Position numbers and translations under genes: made by a program. This document shows, piece by piece, positions 60,668 through 64,000 of a stretch of DNA of 64,000 bases (position 1 is the stretch's first letter; each line of letters starts with the position of its first letter). This DNA is from Planctomycetota bacterium (lineage in GTDB: Bacteria > Planctomycetota > Phycisphaerae > Phycisphaerales > Phycisphaeraceae): NCBI GenBank assembly GCA_021413865.1, contig JAIOPN010000014.1:310001-374000 (forward strand), read 5' to 3'. Under the pieces are notes generated by a model. The model was not told the DNA's origin. It was given only the letters and a program-made list of their open reading frames with translations, and searched no databases.

Positions 60668-61632
60668 TATCGCCGCGGGTTCGGTGGGTTGTTGATCGGC
60701 GTGAGCGGGCGTTCGCCGCGCAGGGCGGCGGCGACGTTGCGGGCGCTGAGCAGGCGGGCCTGCTGCCGGCTCTCGCGGGTGGCGCCGCCCACGTGCGGTG
60801 TAAGCGTGACGTTCTCCATCTTCATCAGGGCCGGGTGGACGCTTGGCTCGTTCTCGAACACGTCCAGCCCCGCTGACGAAAGGTGCCCGCTCTCCAGCGC
60901 CGCGACCAACGCCGGCTCATCGACCACCCGGCCGCGCGCCATATTGACCAGCACCGCCCCTTGCTTCATCTGCGCCAGCCGCCGCGCGTCGATCATGTGG
61001 AACGTCTCTTTCGTCAACGGCGTGTGCAGGGAGACGTAGTCCGACTCGGCGAGCAGCACGCCCAGGTCGGCGCGGTAGGCCGGGTCGGCGACGGGCGAGC
61101 GGCGGTGGAAGATCACGCGCATGCCGAACGACTCGGCGCGTTTGCGGACCGCGCGGCCGATCGCGCCGTAGCCGACCAGCCCCAGCGTCTTGCCCGAGAG
61201 CAGCGTGCCCTCCCAGCGGTTGGGGCGGAACTCGACCCACTCGCCGCGGCGGATGAAGCGGTCGCCCTTGGCGATGTGGCGCGACGCCGAGAGGATCAGC
61301 GCCAGGGCGCAGTCGGCGGTGGCGTCGGTGTAGGTGTCGGGGGTGTTGGTCGCCCAGACGCCGTACTTCTCCATCAGCGGGCCGTCGAGGTTGTCGGTGC
61401 CGATGGCGGCGTTGGCGATGATGCGCAGGCGCGGGGCGGCGTCGAGCAGCTCGGGGTCCACCTTCAGCTCGGCGTAGCAGATGATGCCGTCGAGGGTGGG
61501 CGCGAGGCGGAGCACCTCGTCGCGCGGGGTGAAGGTGCCGTCGTCCGGGCCGTAGGTGATCCGCGCCAAACCGCGCAGCGGCTCGAGCTGGTCTTCGGCG
61601 ACGCGGTTGACCATGAGTACGTGGAACGTCAT
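60667..61632 (-). CDS. D-isomer-specific 2-hydroxyacid dehydrogenase
   Basis: A 321-residue NAD-dependent dehydrogenase acting on 2-keto acids such as glyoxylate or hydroxypyruvate. The NAD motif is GLVGYGAIGRAV, the substrate Arg lies in NMARGRVVDEPALVAAL, the Glu in LDVFENEPSVHP and the catalytic His in LTPHVGGAT. Also typical is NAAIGTDNLDGPLMEKYGVWATNTP. The gene starts about 15 bp after the upstream PP2C gene ends. GTG 61650, in a GTGA overlap with it, is an alternative start. Confidence 0.92.
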   Translation of the reverse strand: MTFHVLMVNRVAEDQLEPLRGLARITYGPDDGTFTPRDEVLRLAPTLDGIICYAELKVDPELLDAAPRLRIIANAAIGTDNLDGPLMEKYGVWATNTPDTYTDATADCALALILSASRHIAKGDRFIRRGEWVEFRPNRWEGTLLSGKTLGLVGYGAIGRAVRKRAESFGMRVIFHRRSPVADPAYRADLGVLLAESDYVSLHTPLTKETFHMIDARRLAQMKQGAVLVNMARGRVVDEPALVAALESGHLSSAGLDVFENEPSVHPALMKMENVTLTPHVGGATRESRQQARLLSARNVAAALRGERPLTPINNPPNPRR

Positions 61633-61646
61633 GAGGCGGGACGGTA

Positions 61647-62924
61647 TCACACCGTGCGCTTCACGACCACCGCCGTGACGTCGTCGCGCTGGGGCGCGCC
61701 GTCGGCGTGGAGCTGAAGGGCGGCGAGCACGGCGTCGAGCACCTGCTGCGCCGAGCCGTCGCGGTGGGCGTAAACCACGTCATTCACGCGCTGGGTGCCC
61801 ATCTCCTCGCCGCCGGGGTTCTGGTACTCGTAGATGCCGTCGGTGAGGAGCGCGACGATGTCGCCGGGGGCGAGGCGGAGGATGGCCGCTTCGTCCATGG
61901 GTGGGTCAGACATGATGCCCAGCGGGAGGGTGGTCGCGGGGTGGAAGTCGCAGAGGCCGGCGGCGGCGCGGAAGTGGAGGATCGGCCCCTGGCCGGCGGC
62001 GTGGTATTCGAGGCTGTGGGTGGTCAGGTCGAGCCTGCCGAGGAAAGCGGTGACGAACCGGCCGGACTCGAGGTCTTCGGTGAGCTGCTCGTTGATGTGT
62101 TTCGCGGCGGCGTTGATGCCCGCCCCAAGGCGGACACCGATACGGAGCATGGCCCGGACCTGGGTGACGGAGAGCGCCGGCCCGATGCCGTGGCCGGTGG
62201 CGTCGGCCAGGAGCAGGAGCAGGCCGGGCGTTTTCTCGGCGCTGCCGTGGAGGTGGATCAGGTCGTAGATGTCCCCGCCGGTCTCGTCCGCCGGCTTGCC
62301 GTAGGTCGCCAGGTCGTACCCCTTGATGACGGGCAGCGACTTGGGCAGCACGGCCATCTGGATCTGCTTGGCAAGAGCGAGGTCGCGTTCGAGCTTGAGC
62401 TTGACCATGCGTTCGTCGAGCAGGCGGACGCGCTGGATGGCGACGGCGGCCTGGCCGGCGAGCGCCTCGGCGATGCGCTGGTCCGCCGACGCGGCGCAGT
62501 CGCGCGCGGGGTTGAGCAGTTGCATCACGCCGACCAGCTCGTCGTCCAGGCCGATGAGCGGCACGGTGATGAGCGAGCGGGTTCGGAAGCCAGTCTTGCG
62601 GTCCACCTCGGGGTTGAAGCGCGGGTCCTTGTAGCAGTCGGGGACGGCGATGGTGGCGCGGTCGCGGGCGCACTGGCCGGCGATGCCGCGGTCGATGCTG
62701 AAGCGGATCTCCTGCGCCCCGGTGGCGACCTTGGAGAAAAGCTCGCGCGTGGCGGGGTCGTAGAGGAAGACGCTGCCGCGCTCGGCGGCGAGGATCTCAC
62801 GGCCGGCGTCGATGATCTGCGTGAGCAGCTCGGTCAGCTCGAAGGGCCCGGCGAGCCGGCGCGAGACGTCCAGGACGCCCAACATCGCGGCCACGTCCAG
62901 GGCATGGTTATCGCCACGGCTCAT
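61647..62924 (-). CDS. GAF-domain PP2C (SpoIIE/RsbU-type) serine phosphatase
   Basis: A 425-residue signalling phosphatase. The GAF domain (about 25-170) has EILAAERGSVFLYDPAT, IRFSIDRGIAGQCA and LITVPLIGLDDELVGVMQLLN. A coiled linker leads to the PP2C-type domain, with ALAKQIQMAVLPKSLP, the metal-site DETGGDIYDLI and LADATGHGIGPAL. The C-terminal DDVTAVVVKR is conserved. It typically dephosphorylates an anti-sigma antagonist, but none is nearby. ATG 62924 is chosen behind a CATACT box; the frame extends to 62999. Confidence 0.92.
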   Translation of the reverse strand: MSRGDNHALDVAAMLGVLDVSRRLAGPFELTELLTQIIDAGREILAAERGSVFLYDPATRELFSKVATGAQEIRFSIDRGIAGQCARDRATIAVPDCYKDPRFNPEVDRKTGFRTRSLITVPLIGLDDELVGVMQLLNPARDCAASADQRIAEALAGQAAVAIQRVRLLDERMVKLKLERDLALAKQIQMAVLPKSLPVIKGYDLATYGKPADETGGDIYDLIHLHGSAEKTPGLLLLLADATGHGIGPALSVTQVRAMLRIGVRLGAGINAAAKHINEQLTEDLESGRFVTAFLGRLDLTTHSLEYHAAGQGPILHFRAAAGLCDFHPATTLPLGIMSDPPMDEAAILRLAPGDIVALLTDGIYEYQNPGGEEMGTQRVNDVVYAHRDGSAQQVLDAVLAALQLHADGAPQRDDVTAVVVKRTV

Positions 62925-62930
62925 GCGGCC

Positions 62931-62936
62931 AGTATG
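62931..62936 (-). promoter_or_regulatory. -10 box CATACT, leaderless promoter for the PP2C gene
   Basis: CATACT is followed by GGCCGC (6 nt) and ATG 62924. It is the weakest of the leaderless examples. Confidence 0.35.
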
Positions 62937-63090
62937 GCTGCACGGGAGCGGACGGTCAATGAATTGCGGCAAATAGGGTCGGCGTGATTTCCACCCCATG
63001 CAATGCAGATATCGGGAACAGGGGTGTGTGCGTTTTTCTCGATGGTCCCGTGGGGTGAAGCCGGGGAAAGATCGTGTGTGACCCGGGCCG

Positions 63091-63108
63091 CGCGCGGCTT
63101 AGCGTCTT
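63091..63108 (-). repeat. Repeat family C, shortened inverted copy
   Basis: The reverse strand reads AAGACGCTAAGCCGCGCG, matching the first 15 bases of the other two copies. It is in the 227-bp gap between the PP2C gene and the last gene. Confidence 0.6.
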
Positions 63109-63151
63109 GCTCCATCACTCTCTCCCGGGGGGAGAGGGGTCTCACCGTTGC

Positions 63152-64000
63152 TCACCAAACAACCTTCCCCGTCACCACGTAGTGCGTCCCCTGCGGCACG
63201 GTGGAGCGGTACGCCTGCGCGATGACGATGCCGGTGACACCCGCGCGGGCCGGGTGCGGCGCGTCGTCCACGCGCTCGAAGTCGTGCAGCAGGCCGACCA
63301 CGTCGCCCTTCTTCACCTTAGCGCCGCAGGGAATCAACGGCTCGTAGTGCCCCGTGAACGGGGCGACCGTGAAGCAGGCGCGGTCCACCATCTCGACGCG
63401 GTGCTGCGTCTTCGCGGCGTGATGGCCGATCGGTTTGATCCTGCCCTTCAACTGGCCCAGGTGGATCGCCGCCGCCAGCACGCCCTGCCGGCCGTACTTC
63501 ACGCCGTCGATGTCCACCGCCTCGCCCCAGCCCAGCTCGGTGCCGACCGTGATCTTGCCGAGCCGCTCGGCCTCACTGGGGAGCAGCCCGGGCGTCACGT
63601 TCTGATACGTGATCACCAGCGGCGTGCCGAACCAGCGGGCCGTGTCCTCGATCACCTTGCTCTGCTCCGGGTCGTCGATGGGGTGGAAGCTCGAGCACTG
63701 CGCGAAGCGGTAGTTGGGACCGCCCGAGTGCAAGTCGATGACGATATGCACGCGCGGCCAGATGTACTCGCGCACGAAACGCGCGATGCGGTGCGTGATG
63801 CCGTTGAGCGACGTGGTCGTGCCCGCGCCGTCTACGAAAGCGCGGTTCAGGTTCACGTCGTCGTCCCTGACGCTGCTGCGCGTGCCGGACTTGAACGCGG
63901 AGGCGTTGAGCACCGGCACGAGGATGATCCGGCCGACCACGTCCTTGAGGTCGATCTCCTTGAGCAGGTGCTTGATCACCACCGGGCCCTCGTACTCGTT
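63152..64000 (-). CDS. Succinylglutamate desuccinylase/aspartoacylase family protein (N-terminus beyond the window)
   Basis: A zinc hydrolase of the AspA/AstE (M14) family, 282 residues visible. The first visible residues NEYEGPVVIKHLL carry the conserved Glu zinc ligand; the preceding His ligand would lie outside the window. Next is VPVLNASAFKSGTRSS (substrate Arg region), DVNLNRAF and VIDLHSGGPNYRF with the second zinc His. The C-terminal beta domain (FTVAPFTGHYEPLIPCGAKVKKGDVVG) resembles a lipoyl-like barrel. It likely cleaves an N-acyl amino acid, substrate unknown. The frame is open at base 64000. Confidence 0.88.
   Translation of the reverse strand, partial: NEYEGPVVIKHLLKEIDLKDVVGRIILVPVLNASAFKSGTRSSVRDDDVNLNRAFVDGAGTTTSLNGITHRIARFVREYIWPRVHIVIDLHSGGPNYRFAQCSSFHPIDDPEQSKVIEDTARWFGTPLVITYQNVTPGLLPSEAERLGKITVGTELGWGEAVDIDGVKYGRQGVLAAAIHLGQLKGRIKPIGHHAAKTQHRVEMVDRACFTVAPFTGHYEPLIPCGAKVKKGDVVGLLHDFERVDDAPHPARAGVTGIVIAQAYRSTVPQGTHYVVTGKVVW

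Overview
The window reads as chromosomal DNA of a high-GC, diderm bacterium. It is most likely a planctomycete, plausibly class Phycisphaerae. This is inferred from a PEP-CTERM secreted protein with a GEVED-type domain, pseudopilin-like and CBM9-like secreted proteins, many TPR, ankyrin and FHA proteins, and a lipid A Kdo transferase (waaA) that implies LPS. Many intergenic palindromic repeats are also present. No rRNA, tRNA, transposase, integrase or CRISPR array was recognised. No gene-free stretch exceeds about 290 bp.

Layout. 1-8.1 kb: a lipoprotein fragment, a sugar-phosphate isomerase-like protein, waaA, proB, two overlapping TPR genes, a small ClpX-type zinc-finger protein and a TonB/ExbD pair. 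8.3-10.8 kb: a visibly AT-richer island with a C5 cytosine methyltransferase and an overlapping EcoO109I-like restriction enzyme, the clearest sign of gene transfer. 11-20.7 kb: mostly housekeeping (aroB, guaA, class II aldolase, fatty acid desaturase, argJ) plus membrane and secreted proteins. 20.9-31.9 kb: a PEP-CTERM metalloprotease, a large secreted protein with a pseudopilin-like tail, a ceramidase-like protein, a DEAD-box helicase, alr, a ClpP-fold membrane-protease homologue and a NagD-type phosphatase. 32.2-36.7 kb: a four-gene group with one intact ketosynthase, one ketosynthase that has lost all three catalytic residues, an MDR oxidoreductase and a TIM-barrel isomerase. 36.8-46.6 kb: an ABC ATPase, lysS, a trigger factor with a His-rich extension, clpX (no clpP beside it), an S41 protease and plsY. 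46.7-64 kb: a GbsR-type regulator with a perfect operator-like palindrome and its DUF2071 neighbour, an FHA protein, a GT9 glycosyltransferase, a DapA-like enzyme, an epimerase, a CBM9-like protein, an orphan histidine kinase, a DUF481-type outer-membrane protein, a giant beta-helix lipoprotein, a 2-hydroxyacid dehydrogenase, a GAF-PP2C phosphatase and an AspA/AstE-type hydrolase cut by the window end.

Genes working together. The strongest coupled units are the restriction-modification pair (TTGA overlap), TonB/ExbD (ATGA overlap), the TPR pair (GTGA overlap) and the ketosynthase-like group (one ATGA overlap, short gaps). The ketosynthase group, in which an active KS is paired with a dead, chain-length-factor-like KS, is the best candidate for an undescribed pathway.

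Two genome-wide themes stand out. First, at least nine genes have a TANNNT-like -10 box ending 6-9 nt before the start codon and no Shine-Dalgarno sequence, which points to leaderless transcription. Second, several families of roughly 20-110 bp palindromic repeats fill the intergenic spaces, and some of them supply parts of the neighbouring proteins (a loop of ArgJ, the C-terminal tail of the ceramidase-like protein, the possible N-terminus of the CBM9-like protein).
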